Source: Clostridium sp. CAG:628
GTDB lineage: Bacteria > Bacillota_I > Bacilli_A > RF39 > UBA660
Assembly: GCA_000438415.1 (NCBI GenBank)
Contig: FR902241.1
Span: 67,431-113,712 of the forward strand
Direction: 5' to 3'
Length of the DNA stretch: 46,282 nucleotides
Position 1 is the stretch's first letter. The number at the start of each line of letters is the position of its first letter. The notes beneath the pieces are model-generated. The model searched no databases. It worked only from the letters and a program-made list of their open reading frames with translations, and was not told the DNA's origin. A program made the position numbers and the translations under genes. Below are positions 8,426-17,730 of the stretch, piece after piece.

Positions 8426-10336
8426 TTAATTTAACATTAACTTTACAAGGGATCCTTCTTTTACTCTTTTACCTGGTTCTGGGTTTGTTATTACTACAGT
8501 TTTTCCACTTCCTGTGTATTCTAAATTAAAGCCTGTAAGTAGAGTTTTTGCTTCTTTTAGAGAAAGACCTCTTACGTCTGGAACTGTGACGTACTTTGTT
8601 TCATACCAAAAGTATTCTCTTGGCATACCATTTGTTGTGCTTTTTAAGTCATATAAACTAATTATTGAATTAAATATGCTTTTTGCTATAGGAGCCGATG
8701 TGGAACCACCATATTGAGTTGCACCTTTTGCTCCGTCAATTGCTATATAAACAACGTATTCTGGGTCATTTGCAGGCATGAAACCAATAAATGAAAGGAT
8801 GTAATTACCTACCATGTATTTACCATCACTTCCTACTTTTTGGGCTGTTCCTGTTTTTCCACCTATTCTATAACCTTCTATGTAAGCATTATGTCCACTT
8901 CCATTTGCTACTACACTCTCTAAAGCATATTTTACCATGTCACTTGTTTCTTTAGTAATTAAGTTTTTACTTTTTAAAGTAGGAGTTGTTTCTTTAAGAA
9001 TGGTACCTGTTTCATAATCACTTATGCTTTTTACTACAAATGGTGTATACATGTTTCCATTGTTAACAATGGCACTTACTGCGGTAACTTGTTGAATGGC
9101 GGTTACACTTACTCCTTGACCAAAACCAGTTGTAGCAAGTTCTAAAGGACCCACTTTATCTAATGAAAAGATTATTCCTTTACTTTCTCCATTTAGATCT
9201 ATTCCTGTTTTTTTACCAAAGCCAAATTTGTCTATATATTTAAAAAGTGTTTCTTTTCCTAGCTTGTTTGAAAGTACGACAAAACCTGGGTTACAACTAT
9301 TTTCTACTACTTCAAGAAACGTTTCAAAGCCGTGTCCTCCTGCTTTCCAGCAATGAAGAGTACTACCACCTACTTTTATTCCACCAGTATCATAATATGT
9401 ATCTTCAAACAAGTTTACTTTTCCTTCATTAAGTGCAGCACTCAATGTAAGAATTTTGAAAGTACTTCCTGGTTCATAACTACTCCAAATTGGTAAGTTT
9501 CTATTAATCGTTTCTATACTGTAGGCTTGATAGTTAGTTGGGTCAAAGTTAGGTCTACTACTCATTGCAAGTATTTCACCTGTTTTAGGATTCATTACTA
9601 TTCCAATAGCACCTTCCATATTGTATTTAGTACTAGCATTATTTAGTTCACTTTCTAAAGCCAGTTGTAAGTCTAAATCAATTGTTAAGTTTATATCCAT
9701 TCCATTAGTAGGACTTTCATATATTTCAGCCATACTTAGTCTTTTACCTTTACCATCTGAAAAGTATTTAATGCTTCCAGGAGTGCCTGTTAGGTATTCA
9801 TCATATAAGAGTTCTAATCCACTTAAACCTTGGTTATCTATTCCAACATATCCAATTACATGAGATAATACTTCTTTATATGGATAACTTCTTTTACTTT
9901 CTTTTAGTAAGTAAACTCCATCAATATGTAAATCATTTATTTTACTAGATATTTCATAACTTAAATTTCTTCCTTCAGGATGTACTCTTTCAATAGATGT
10001 TTTTTTACTAACATGTTTATACATTTCTTCATAACTAACACCTATTATTTCACTTAGTTTTTTTGAAGTGTATTCTTTATCAACTATTTGATTTGGTACT
10101 AAAATCAGACTTGAAGTTGTGATGTTTCCAGCAATTACTTTTCCATTTCTATCCAGTATTCTACCCCTATCGGCTCCGACTGGAAGGTTTCTACTCCATA
10201 AACTATTTGCTAAGGTGTTTAATTTTTTATATTCTATTACTTGTATATAAAATACTTTTATTACTACTAATAAAAAAATAAGTGTTACTATTAAAAATAT
10301 TATTTTTATTCTACTATTTTGTATACTTTGAAACAT
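8426..10336 (-). CDS. Class B penicillin-binding protein with one PASTA domain (PBP2B/SpoVD/FtsI type)
   Basis: About 636 residues. One N-terminal membrane helix (about 10-30) is followed by the PBP dimerisation domain and the transpeptidase domain with STFK (Ser291, Lys294), SCN (347-349) and KTGT (from 494). A single C-terminal PASTA domain runs from about 586. It cross-links septal peptidoglycan with an FtsW/SpoVE partner. ATG 10336 is chosen because GGTGA precedes it; the GTG and TTG codons upstream overlap that ribosome site. It is followed by mraY, as in mra/dcw clusters, but ftsL and mraW are not next to it. Vegetative PBP2B and sporulation SpoVD cannot be separated here. Confidence 0.93.
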   Translation of the reverse strand: MFQSIQNSRIKIIFLIVTLIFLLVVIKVFYIQVIEYKKLNTLANSLWSRNLPVGADRGRILDRNGKVIAGNITTSSLILVPNQIVDKEYTSKKLSEIIGVSYEEMYKHVSKKTSIERVHPEGRNLSYEISSKINDLHIDGVYLLKESKRSYPYKEVLSHVIGYVGIDNQGLSGLELLYDEYLTGTPGSIKYFSDGKGKRLSMAEIYESPTNGMDINLTIDLDLQLALESELNNASTKYNMEGAIGIVMNPKTGEILAMSSRPNFDPTNYQAYSIETINRNLPIWSSYEPGSTFKILTLSAALNEGKVNLFEDTYYDTGGIKVGGSTLHCWKAGGHGFETFLEVVENSCNPGFVVLSNKLGKETLFKYIDKFGFGKKTGIDLNGESKGIIFSLDKVGPLELATTGFGQGVSVTAIQQVTAVSAIVNNGNMYTPFVVKSISDYETGTILKETTPTLKSKNLITKETSDMVKYALESVVANGSGHNAYIEGYRIGGKTGTAQKVGSDGKYMVGNYILSFIGFMPANDPEYVVYIAIDGAKGATQYGGSTSAPIAKSIFNSIISLYDLKSTTNGMPREYFWYETKYVTVPDVRGLSLKEAKTLLTGFNLEYTGSGKTVVITNPEPGKRVKEGSLVKLMLN

Positions 10337-10446
10337 ATTGTTCACCAATTAAGTATATGTTATAAAGTAAATTATATTATTTAGTTGGTATTTAATTTTT
10401 AAATAATATTACTTACTACAGAAGTTATAAGTATTAAGTTTTTATT

Positions 10447-10463
10447 ACCAAAATTTGGTAAAA
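10447..10463. promoter_or_regulatory. Perfect palindrome, possible operator of the XRE regulator
   Basis: TTACCAAA-A-TTTGGTAA has 8-bp arms around one base. It lies between the divergent PBP and XRE genes, just upstream of a TTGACT that may be a -35 element. The symmetry and position suit a repressor site, probably autoregulatory. Confidence 0.45.
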
Positions 10464-10524
10464 GGTACTTATTGACTACATAATTTTATATGTTTTTATG
10501 AGAAAATTATTGTAGGTGGTTTTT

Positions 10525-10800
10525 ATGGCATACACATATAAAGAGTTTAATTTTAATAAAGATATCAAGAGAATTATATCTTTAAATATAAGAAAGTATA
10601 GAAAATTAAAAGGATATACTCAAGAAGAGTTAGCACTTTATACTGACAGAAGTTTTGAGTTTATTAGAAGACTTGAAAGTGAGAAAGGTAAACGAGGTTG
10701 TTCTATTGAAACACTTTATAGAATTGCAACTGTTTTAGAGATATCTATGGATAAACTCTTTGAAGAAAATGTTAAAGAAGAAAAAGTAACTAATCGCTAG
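10525..10800 (+). CDS. XRE-family helix-turn-helix regulator
   Basis: 91 residues, almost entirely one Cro/C1-type DNA-binding domain (KLKGYTQEELALYTDRSFEF ... IETLYRIATVLEISMDKLFE). ATG 10525 follows TAGGTGG; the GTG at 10516 lies inside that ribosome site. It probably binds as a dimer, and the palindrome at 10447-10463 is a natural candidate target. Divergent from the PBP gene, so it may influence that promoter region, but targets are unknown. Confidence 0.88.
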   Translation: MAYTYKEFNFNKDIKRIISLNIRKYRKLKGYTQEELALYTDRSFEFIRRLESEKGKRGCSIETLYRIATVLEISMDKLFEENVKEEKVTNR

Positions 10801-10809
10801 TTACTTTTT
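10781..10809. terminator. Bidirectional terminator overlapping two convergent stop codons
   Basis: AAAAAGTAACTA, loop ATCGC, TAGTTACTTTTT: a perfect 12-bp stem with A and T tracts on either side. It contains the stop codons of both the XRE gene and the gene at 10801-11139. Confidence 0.85.
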
Positions 10810-11139
10810 ATAATAGTAATTTTTTAATTCTGTATCATTTATTTTTATTTTTTTATTGTTTAGCCATGAAATATTTGTGTCTTTTTTACTGGATGTATAA
10901 ATTTTGTATGCATTTAGTGTTTCGTTATTATATAAAAACACTACTGTGCTCCATTTATTGTTACTCATATAACGGTATGAATTTAATCTATATACTTTAT
11001 CTGGAGATTTCACTGTTTTTACTAAATAGCCTTGTGGTTTACTAGAATTAATTAATAATTCATTTAAATAAAGCATTAGCATTACAACTAATAAAGTTAT
11101 TACAGTTGAAACAATTATAAATTTGGTTTTCTTTTTCAT
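10801..11139 (-). CDS. Small membrane-anchored protein, possibly DUF5412-like
   Basis: 112 residues with an N-terminal membrane helix (about 6-28) and an extracellular domain of about 80 residues. It ends with ISWLNNKKIKINDTELKNY, which recalls DUF5412-like proteins; the assignment rests on a short motif only. AGAGGT precedes the ATG. Convergent with the XRE gene, with which it shares a terminator. Function unknown. Confidence 0.7.
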   Translation of the reverse strand: MKKKTKFIIVSTVITLLVVMLMLYLNELLINSSKPQGYLVKTVKSPDKVYRLNSYRYMSNNKWSTVVFLYNNETLNAYKIYTSSKKDTNISWLNNKKIKINDTELKNYYYKK

Positions 11140-11214
11140 ATTATTACCTCTTATCTTTAATATAATTTTATCATACTTTTTTATTTATTCAAAATATATT
11201 TTTAAAAATTTACT

Positions 11215-11730
11215 TTATTTTTCATAATTTTTTATTATATTTTTGTCTTTATGAGGTTCATATCTAAGTAAGTCATTAAAATCAAGTTGTCTTAATGCTT
11301 CGTAAACCATTACTGCTACTGAGTTACTTACGTTTAATGCACGCACGTTAGAAGTCATAGGTATTCTCATGCAATTATCTAAGTGGTCTTTTAGTATGTC
11401 TAAAGGAATTCCAGTACTTTCTTTTCCAAAGAAGAAATAGATGTTTTCATCTTTATTTGAATAGTCGAAACTAGTATGTGGCTTAGTACCATATCTTGTT
11501 AGAAAATAGAAAGTCCCTTTGTTTTTGCTAAAGAAGTCATCAATATTTTCGTAAACTGTATAATCACACTTGTCTATATAATTTACTCCACTTCTTTTAA
11601 CATATTTATCTTCTAAACTAAAACCTAATGGTTTAATTAGGTGTAACTTTGTATCAGTTGCAACACAAGTTCTCATAATATTTCCAGTGTTTGCCGGTAT
11701 TTCTGGTTCATATAAAACTACATTTAGCAT
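11215..11730 (-). CDS. trmL: tRNA (cytidine/uridine-34-2'-O)-methyltransferase TrmL (SPOUT)
   Basis: 171 residues, matching TrmL length. SPOUT motifs are PANTGNIMRTC near the start, FFGKESTGIP near 100 and the knot signature RIPMTSNVRALNVSNSVAVM. TrmL methylates the wobble base of certain leucine tRNAs using S-adenosylmethionine. It lies 15 bases downstream of gatB with its own AAGGAAG ribosome site, so it is probably the last gene of the gatCAB operon. The context of other tRNA-quality genes fits. Confidence 0.93.
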   Translation of the reverse strand: MLNVVLYEPEIPANTGNIMRTCVATDTKLHLIKPLGFSLEDKYVKRSGVNYIDKCDYTVYENIDDFFSKNKGTFYFLTRYGTKPHTSFDYSNKDENIYFFFGKESTGIPLDILKDHLDNCMRIPMTSNVRALNVSNSVAVMVYEALRQLDFNDLLRYEPHKDKNIIKNYEK

Positions 11731-11745
11731 ATTACACTTCCTTTT

Positions 11746-13170
11746 CTATCTTTTATTAATTTCTTCATTAACAATTTTATTAACTATACTAGGATTTGCT
11801 TTTCCACCACTTTTCTTTAATACTTGTCCAACAAAGAAGCCTAATATATTAGTTTTACCACTTTTATAAGTAGCAAGTTGATTAGGATTTTCTTCTATTA
11901 CTTCATTAACCATATTTCTAATAGCAGCTTCATCACTTACTTGTTCCATACCTTTTTCTTTAACTATTTCACTAGGAGTTTTTTCTTCTTCAAAAACATA
12001 ATTAAATACTTGTTTAGCCTGTTCACTACTTATTTTACCTTTACTTACCATATTAATTAAACTAGCAAGCATTTCTGGACTCATAAATATTTCATGAATA
12101 CTTTTCTTTTCTTCATTTAAGTAACCCATTAATTTACCAGTAATCCAGTTACTAGCCATAGTAGGATTAACATTTAACTCTAACATTTTTTCAAAATAAT
12201 CACTTATACTTTTATCTCTTACTAAAGTTTTAGCCTCTTTTTTATTTACTCCTAAAAGAATATATTTATTCATTCTACTAATAGGTAATTCTGGAATACT
12301 TTTTCTAATATCACTCAAAAACTCATCAGTTAGTTTTACTCTTGGTATATTAGGTTCAACATAGTATTTATAATCAATTGCATCTACTTTATCTCTCATA
12401 GAAACAGTTTTCTTTTCAGTATCTACCCATCTACGAGTTTCTTGCTTTATTATTCCACCACTAGTTAATACTTCTGTTTGTCTTTTTATTTCTGCTTCTA
12501 TTACTTCTTTAACACTATTAAATGAGTTAATATTTTTTATTTCAGCTCTTGTTCCTAAAACATTACTACCAATTTCTTTCATACTTATATTAACATCTAC
12601 TCTTAACTGACCTTTTTCATTAGAGGCTTCACTTATACCAATATATTTTATAATATCTCTTAAATTTTCTAGAAATTCTATTGTATCATCTATTCCAGTA
12701 AAGACTGGTTCAGTAACTATTTCAATTAAAGGTACTCCTGCACGATTATAATCTATTAAACTATATGTAGTTTCATGTGTCATTGAAGCAGAGTCTTCTT
12801 CTAAGTGTATTTGATGTATAAAACATCTTTTATTACTTCCATTAACTTCTATATCAATATAACCATTTTTTCCAAAAGGTTTAGTCATTTGTGTTATTTG
12901 ATATCCTTTAGGTAAGTCAGCATAATAATAGTTTTTTCTATCAAACAATACTTCATCTGGTACTTCAGAGTTTAAAGCAAGTGCTAGTTTTAAACATTTT
13001 CTAACTCCTTCTATATTAGGCCTAGGTAATGTACCAGGAAAAGCTAAATCTATTACACTTATATTAGTATTAGGAATAGTTGTATAAAAGTTATTACTTC
13101 CAGAAAACATCTTACTTTTTGTATTTAATTCACAATGTATTTCAAGTCCAATAGTTGGTTCTAATTTCAT
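11746..13170 (-). CDS. gatB: Aspartyl/glutamyl-tRNA amidotransferase subunit B
   Basis: 474 residues. The start PTIGLEIHCELNTKSKMF, the central PDEVLFDRKNYYYADLPKGY and EDSASMTH, and the C-terminal GatB/YqeY helical domain are diagnostic. GatB is the kinase/tRNA-binding subunit of GatCAB, which converts Glu-tRNA(Gln) to Gln-tRNA(Gln) and often Asp-tRNA(Asn) to Asn-tRNA(Asn). The gene overlaps gatA by 4 bases, indicating translational coupling. Confidence 0.97.
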   Translation of the reverse strand: MKLEPTIGLEIHCELNTKSKMFSGSNNFYTTIPNTNISVIDLAFPGTLPRPNIEGVRKCLKLALALNSEVPDEVLFDRKNYYYADLPKGYQITQMTKPFGKNGYIDIEVNGSNKRCFIHQIHLEEDSASMTHETTYSLIDYNRAGVPLIEIVTEPVFTGIDDTIEFLENLRDIIKYIGISEASNEKGQLRVDVNISMKEIGSNVLGTRAEIKNINSFNSVKEVIEAEIKRQTEVLTSGGIIKQETRRWVDTEKKTVSMRDKVDAIDYKYYVEPNIPRVKLTDEFLSDIRKSIPELPISRMNKYILLGVNKKEAKTLVRDKSISDYFEKMLELNVNPTMASNWITGKLMGYLNEEKKSIHEIFMSPEMLASLINMVSKGKISSEQAKQVFNYVFEEEKTPSEIVKEKGMEQVSDEAAIRNMVNEVIEENPNQLATYKSGKTNILGFFVGQVLKKSGGKANPSIVNKIVNEEINKR

Positions 13171-14606
13171 AGTTCACCTCCACTTATTATGTCTTTATAG
13201 TTCATAGTACTTTCTATAGAATAAGCAATACTTAAACATTTTAAGTCTTCTTTTTGTTTACAAGTAATTGATAAACCTGTTGGCATATTGTTTACAAACC
13301 CATTTGGAATACTTATACTTGGATATCCTCCAAAGTTACCTATACATAAATGGTTTTCAAGAAGTAAGTATTCACTACTTAATTTATCAGGCTCTACTTC
13401 TCTATTTATTTTAGGCGCTACTGTACCACTTGTTGGAAGTATCAAAGCATCATATGTATTAAATAATTCATTTATTTTAGTAACTATCATATTCCTAGCT
13501 CTAGAAGCATTTTTAAATAATCTATCTTGATTTTCTCTTTCCAAAACATAACTACCTATTATAAACCTTCTTTTAATCATTTCAGCAAATCCTTTAGTTC
13601 TAGTATTCATCATTATTTCTTCAGGAGTACTTCCTTCCATTCTATTACCAAAGATGAAACCAGTTAAGTTACTATTGTTACTTGTACTTTCTGCACAACT
13701 TATTATGAAGTATATTGGATATATACATTCAAGAAGTTTTTTATCTATACTACATTCACTTACACTAGCACCTCTTGACCTCATATCTTCTACCTGTTTA
13801 TAGAATATATCTAATATTTCTAAAGTTTCAGGACTATTTTGATATAAACTTTTGTCTACTATTTCTTTAATATAGAAGAATTTCTTACCTTTTAAGTCAT
13901 TAGTTAGGTTTTCACTATAACTAATATTATCACTCTCTAGTGTAGTCATATCCATCTCATCTTTTCCTTTTAATATGTCTGTTACAGTTGCCACATCTTT
14001 TACATTTCTTGCAAATATTCCTACATGGTCTAAACTACTTGCAAAAGGAAATAATCCATATCTACTAATACGTCCATATGTTGGTTTAAAACCTACTACA
14101 CCACAGTAACTAGCAGGTTTTCTTACTGAGTCACCTGTATCACTTCCTATACTAAATGGAACAATACCACGCGAAACTACAACTGCACTTCCTGCGCTTG
14201 AGCCTCCACTTATTCTAGTTGTATCCCATGGATTTCTTACTATTCCTGTGTGTCCAGTAAGTCCACTTCCTCCCATTGCTAACTCGTCTAGTACAGTTTT
14301 TCCAACCAAGACAGCCCCAGCATTTTTAAGTTTTTTATAAACAGTACTATCATATGGTGGAATGTAATCTTTTAATATATTACTTGAACCAGTTGTAAGT
14401 ATTCCTTTTGTACTAAAATTATCTTTAAGTGCATAAGGTACTCCATTAATTAAACTATCACTTAGAATATGTTCATATTTATCCATAATTGTAACGTAAG
14501 GATTCAACTCTTCCATAACACTTTTTGACTTATAAACTGCATCTTTAAATAAATCTTCACTACTTATATTATTTTTCATTTTTTCTAAACATTCTTCTAT
14601 ATTCAT
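13167..14606 (-). CDS. gatA: Aspartyl/glutamyl-tRNA amidotransferase subunit A
   Basis: 479 residues, amidase-signature family. The Ser-cisSer-Lys triad is present: Lys in PYALKDNFST, Ser in GSDTGDSVRKPA, nucleophile Ser in SGGSSAGSAV. GatA hydrolyses glutamine and passes ammonia to GatB. The more usual GSDTGGS reads GSDTGDS here, a minor change outside the triad. It overlaps gatC by one base and gatB by four. Confidence 0.97.
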   Translation of the reverse strand: MNIEECLEKMKNNISSEDLFKDAVYKSKSVMEELNPYVTIMDKYEHILSDSLINGVPYALKDNFSTKGILTTGSSNILKDYIPPYDSTVYKKLKNAGAVLVGKTVLDELAMGGSGLTGHTGIVRNPWDTTRISGGSSAGSAVVVSRGIVPFSIGSDTGDSVRKPASYCGVVGFKPTYGRISRYGLFPFASSLDHVGIFARNVKDVATVTDILKGKDEMDMTTLESDNISYSENLTNDLKGKKFFYIKEIVDKSLYQNSPETLEILDIFYKQVEDMRSRGASVSECSIDKKLLECIYPIYFIISCAESTSNNSNLTGFIFGNRMEGSTPEEIMMNTRTKGFAEMIKRRFIIGSYVLERENQDRLFKNASRARNMIVTKINELFNTYDALILPTSGTVAPKINREVEPDKLSSEYLLLENHLCIGNFGGYPSISIPNGFVNNMPTGLSITCKQKEDLKCLSIAYSIESTMNYKDIISGGEL

Positions 14607-14896
14607 TATTCCACCACCTTTGGAACTTTAACTCTGTTACTCATTTTATCTTTAGCATTACTAAGTGCATCATTTACACTTAAACTCATATCTACTTCAT
14701 CACTTCTTAAATAAGCATTATCTAAAGGAAAAGGATGAGTCATCACTTCATAATTATTTAGCCCTTCTATTTCTCCAATTTTATCTACCTGTTTAAAAAG
14801 AATTTCAAACTCACTTTGTAAAGTAACATATTCATCTTCTTTCATAGTAAATTCTAACTTTTTAGCATAATCTTTTAATTTTTCTATACTAATCAT
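14606..14896 (-). CDS. gatC: Aspartyl/glutamyl-tRNA amidotransferase subunit C
   Basis: 96 residues, the usual GatC length. It wraps around the GatA/GatB interface and stabilises the complex. Typical features are the N-terminal helix with IEKLKDYAKKLEF and the later MTHPFPLDNAYLRSDEV (usual form: THP...N..R.D.v). First gene of the gatC-gatA-gatB-trmL operon; an extended -10 lies at 14924-14932. Confidence 0.93.
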   Translation of the reverse strand: MISIEKLKDYAKKLEFTMKEDEYVTLQSEFEILFKQVDKIGEIEGLNNYEVMTHPFPLDNAYLRSDEVDMSLSVNDALSNAKDKMSNRVKVPKVVE

Positions 14897-14923
14897 TATA
14901 TCAACTCACTTTCATACATTTAA

Positions 14924-14932
14924 ATAATACCA
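14924..14932 (-). promoter_or_regulatory. Extended -10 promoter of the gatCAB operon
   Basis: Minus strand TGGTATTAT, about 28 bases before gatC. No clear -35 is seen. Confidence 0.45.
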
Positions 14933-14952
14933 TAGTTAAGGAAAAATATAAA

Positions 14953-14976
14953 GAAAAAAAGCAAATATTTTGCTTT
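14953..14976 (-). terminator. Terminator upstream of gatC, ending the rnj-nifS-thiI unit
   Basis: Minus strand AAAGCAAA, loop ATA, TTTGCTTT, then more T. It separates the Fic remnant and thiI unit from gatC. Confidence 0.75.
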
Positions 14977-15038
14977 TAAAACTTTAATTTCTTATAAATT
15001 TTATATATAAAAAAGATTTACATATTACTTATCATTAA

Positions 15039-15086
15039 TATAACAAGTATATTTATTATTCTAAACCATAAACACACTTGTTATAT
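15039..15086. repeat. Inverted repeat at the end of the Fic remnant
   Basis: TATAACAAG (from 15039) and its complement CTTGTTATA (ending near 15086) flank the stop codon of the Fic remnant, about 29 bases apart. It may be an RNA stem or scar of a rearrangement; there is no terminator-like T run. Confidence 0.4.
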
Positions 15087-15420
15087 AAAAACTCTATTAT
15101 CTTAATATCTACTCTAGTAGTATAATATTCTGTTAAAAGTTTGTTAAATTCTAATAAATCATCATCCTTAACTAAAATTATACCCTTACTTATATCTGGA
15201 ATTTCTAATATTTTTTTAATATCTTCTTTAACTACGTTCTCTTCTGGAATTATAGGAATGTAGTCAGTGCCAGAAATACCTACATTACCTGTTCTTAATT
15301 TACCCCAAGATAATGACTCGTTTCTACTTACATACGAGTTTACTTTTAATATAAAGTCTAAAGTGACTTTTTCTTTTATATTATCACTTTCCTTCGTATT
15401 AATTTTATCATTTTTTTCAA
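15056..15420 (-). pseudogene. Fic-family protein remnant without the catalytic core
   Basis: An open frame directly after thiI encodes LDFILKVNSYVSRNESLSWG, LRTGNVGISGTDYIPIIP and, at its end, DDLLEFNKLLTEYYTTRVDI with IEFLYNKCVYG. The first part resembles the start of the Fic core, with the flap region (VGISGTDYIP). The last part resembles the extreme C-terminus of such proteins. The stretch that should carry HPFxxGN(G/K)R is missing, as if excised in frame at about KILEIPDISKG. No in-frame start codon with a ribosome site is seen. It is therefore a doubly damaged gene and not expected to AMPylate anything. Confidence 0.65.
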
Positions 15421-15430
15421 AAAAAGAAAC

Positions 15431-16600
15431 CTAAAGTAAATCATTATCTAGGTTTTCTTCATTTAAATCAATTTTAATTATATTTTTTATAGCTTCATCT
15501 AGTAAACTTTCATCCATTTTTTCTTCTTCACTTCTTGCAACATCTAGTCTTGGGTTTATTACTGGATGAGGTGGCACAAACACAGTACAGCAGTCAATGT
15601 AAGGAAGTATGCTTATATCATAACTACCAATTTTTCTTGCTATATCCATTATCTCTAACTTATCAAAACTTGCAAGTGGTCTAATTATAGGATAATTTGT
15701 TACATCATTTACTACTTTCATACTAGTTAATGTTTGACTTGCTACTTGACCAATACTTTCTCCATTTACTATCGCATTAGCATTTCTCATTTTTGCAACT
15801 TTTGTAGCAATTTTATACATTTGCCTTCTCATCATAGTAATCATGTAGTCGCCTTTCATTTCTTTATAAATAGTTTCTTGAATTTTAGTAAAAGGTACAA
15901 CTAATAGTTTTCCAGTATTTCCATAACTCTTAAGTATTTTAGCAAGACTAATTACTTTATCTCTTGCTTCTAAACTTGTATGAGGTAAGCTTTCAAAATA
16001 AAGAAAATCTAATTTAACTCCTCTTTTCATAGTTAAGAAACCAGCAACAACTGAGTCAATCCCGCCACTTAACATAAGAAGTGCTTTTCCTAGAGTACCT
16101 GTAGGATAACCTCCCATTCCAGGTATTCCACTAGAATATAAATAAACTCCTTCTCTTCTTATTTCAATATTAACTATAGTGCTAGGATCATGCACGTCTA
16201 CTTTTAAATTAGGAACATTTTTAAGTAAATAAGCACCAACCATTCTAGATAACTCCATGCTATTAATTGGATATGTTTTATCACTTCTATTAGTAACAAC
16301 TTTAAATGTACTTCCTTCTTTAATCAAAGTTTTACTAATATTCTCAATATTTTCTAAGCTAGCGTCTTCTGTAAACACACACCTTACTATTTCGTGAATA
16401 CCAAAAACTTTACTAAGCTTGCTAATACTACTTTCTATATCACTAACATATATAAACATTCTATAGTAGTCTTTCCTAATAGTTGGATTTAACCCATCTA
16501 AACAAGATAACACATTCTTTTCTAAAGTATTTATAAAGAAATTTCTATTATCTTTTTTAGTAGTTAACTCTGCATATTTAATCATTATTACTTCTTTCAT
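15431..16600 (-). CDS. thiI: tRNA 4-thiouridine synthetase ThiI (short form without rhodanese domain)
   Basis: 389 residues. N-terminal ferredoxin-like/THUMP domains are followed by a PP-loop ATPase with LSGGIDSVVA near residue 175-185 and the C-terminal CCTVFVPPHPVINPRLD. It adenylates U8 of tRNA for sulfur insertion and may also serve thiamine synthesis. The rhodanese domain of the E. coli enzyme is absent, as in Bacillus, where a dedicated NifS-like partner supplies sulfur; that partner is the next gene upstream, 4 bases away. AAAGGAG precedes ATG 16600. Confidence 0.95.
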   Translation of the reverse strand: MKEVIMIKYAELTTKKDNRNFFINTLEKNVLSCLDGLNPTIRKDYYRMFIYVSDIESSISKLSKVFGIHEIVRCVFTEDASLENIENISKTLIKEGSTFKVVTNRSDKTYPINSMELSRMVGAYLLKNVPNLKVDVHDPSTIVNIEIRREGVYLYSSGIPGMGGYPTGTLGKALLMLSGGIDSVVAGFLTMKRGVKLDFLYFESLPHTSLEARDKVISLAKILKSYGNTGKLLVVPFTKIQETIYKEMKGDYMITMMRRQMYKIATKVAKMRNANAIVNGESIGQVASQTLTSMKVVNDVTNYPIIRPLASFDKLEIMDIARKIGSYDISILPYIDCCTVFVPPHPVINPRLDVARSEEEKMDESLLDEAIKNIIKIDLNEENLDNDLL

Positions 16601-16604
16601 ACAT

Positions 16605-17729
16605 TTACTCCTTTAATAGTAACTCTTTATATGTTTTATGAAAACTTACTATAAATTTATTTATTTCTTCTTTTGTAGTCAAATGACTTATACTTATTCT
16701 TATACTAGTAGAATTTACTTCTTTATCACTAGTTATATGTTTTAGTATGCTAGATGGTTCGTTACTTGAACAAGCTGTAGTAGTACTTATATATATTCCA
16801 TCTTTTTCTATAGCCCTTACAAAAGTTTCGCTCTTTATCTTTTTAAGACTTAAATTAAGTATTTGAGGAACACATATATTATTAGAGTTTATGTTAACTG
16901 GTAAGTCACTAAGTCCTTCTTTTAACATAGTGTTTAACTCTTCACATTTCTTTATGTTCTCATCTAAACTTTCAATAGCAAGCCTTACTGCTTTACTAAA
17001 ACTTACGATTAAAGGAAGTGCTGGTGTTCCGCCCCTATAAGGGCAATTATCAGTTAAACCATATATTAATGGAATTATTTCTATTCCATTCTTTTTATAA
17101 AGTAAACCAATTCCCTTTGGAGCATATATTTTATGACTAGACATACTAGCCAAATCAACATCATTTAAGTTAACATGAATTTTACCAAGTGCTTGAGTCA
17201 TATCACTATGGAACACTACTTTACTATTCTTTTTATTAATAATTTGTCTTATAGTTTTTAGTGGAGCCTTAAATCCAACTTCACTATTTACTGCACATAT
17301 ACTTACTAATATAGTATCTTCTCTTATTAAACTTTCTAAATGTTTTAAGTCAATACTTCCATCACTATTTAAATTAACATAACTAATTTCATAGCCTAAA
17401 GTACTTAAATAATCCATATTTTCTACTACACTTTTGTGTTCATAATAGCTTGTTATTATGTGTTTTCCTCGGTTAGCATATTTGAATGCTATTCCTTTAA
17501 TTGCAGTACTATTACTTTCACTAGCGCCACTTGTATAAATTATCTCATTAAAGTTACATCCTAGCATATTAGCAATTTGTTTAGTAGCTTTCATCATTAA
17601 TTCTTTACTTTTAACACCTAAATTATGTATTGAGTTAGCATTAGCTATATACTCTGTAGTTGTTTTAACGTAACTATCTAGTACACTATCATTTACTGGT
17701 GTTGTTGCACTATAGTCTAAATATATCAT
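16605..17729 (-). CDS. Cysteine desulfurase of the NifZ/IscS type (ThiI partner)
   Basis: 374 residues, PLP-dependent aminotransferase fold class V. MIYLDYSATTPV at the start, the PLP lysine in SMSSHKIYAPKGIG and the active-site Cys in STTTACSSNEPS are all present. It removes sulfur from cysteine as a persulfide and passes it on; adjacency to thiI points to tRNA 4-thiouridine. CAGGAGG precedes the ATG. It begins one base after the RNase J-like gene ends, so the three genes are one operon. Confidence 0.94.
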   Translation of the reverse strand: MIYLDYSATTPVNDSVLDSYVKTTTEYIANANSIHNLGVKSKELMMKATKQIANMLGCNFNEIIYTSGASESNSTAIKGIAFKYANRGKHIITSYYEHKSVVENMDYLSTLGYEISYVNLNSDGSIDLKHLESLIREDTILVSICAVNSEVGFKAPLKTIRQIINKKNSKVVFHSDMTQALGKIHVNLNDVDLASMSSHKIYAPKGIGLLYKKNGIEIIPLIYGLTDNCPYRGGTPALPLIVSFSKAVRLAIESLDENIKKCEELNTMLKEGLSDLPVNINSNNICVPQILNLSLKKIKSETFVRAIEKDGIYISTTTACSSNEPSSILKHITSDKEVNSTSIRISISHLTTKEEINKFIVSFHKTYKELLLKE

Positions 17730-17730
17730 A

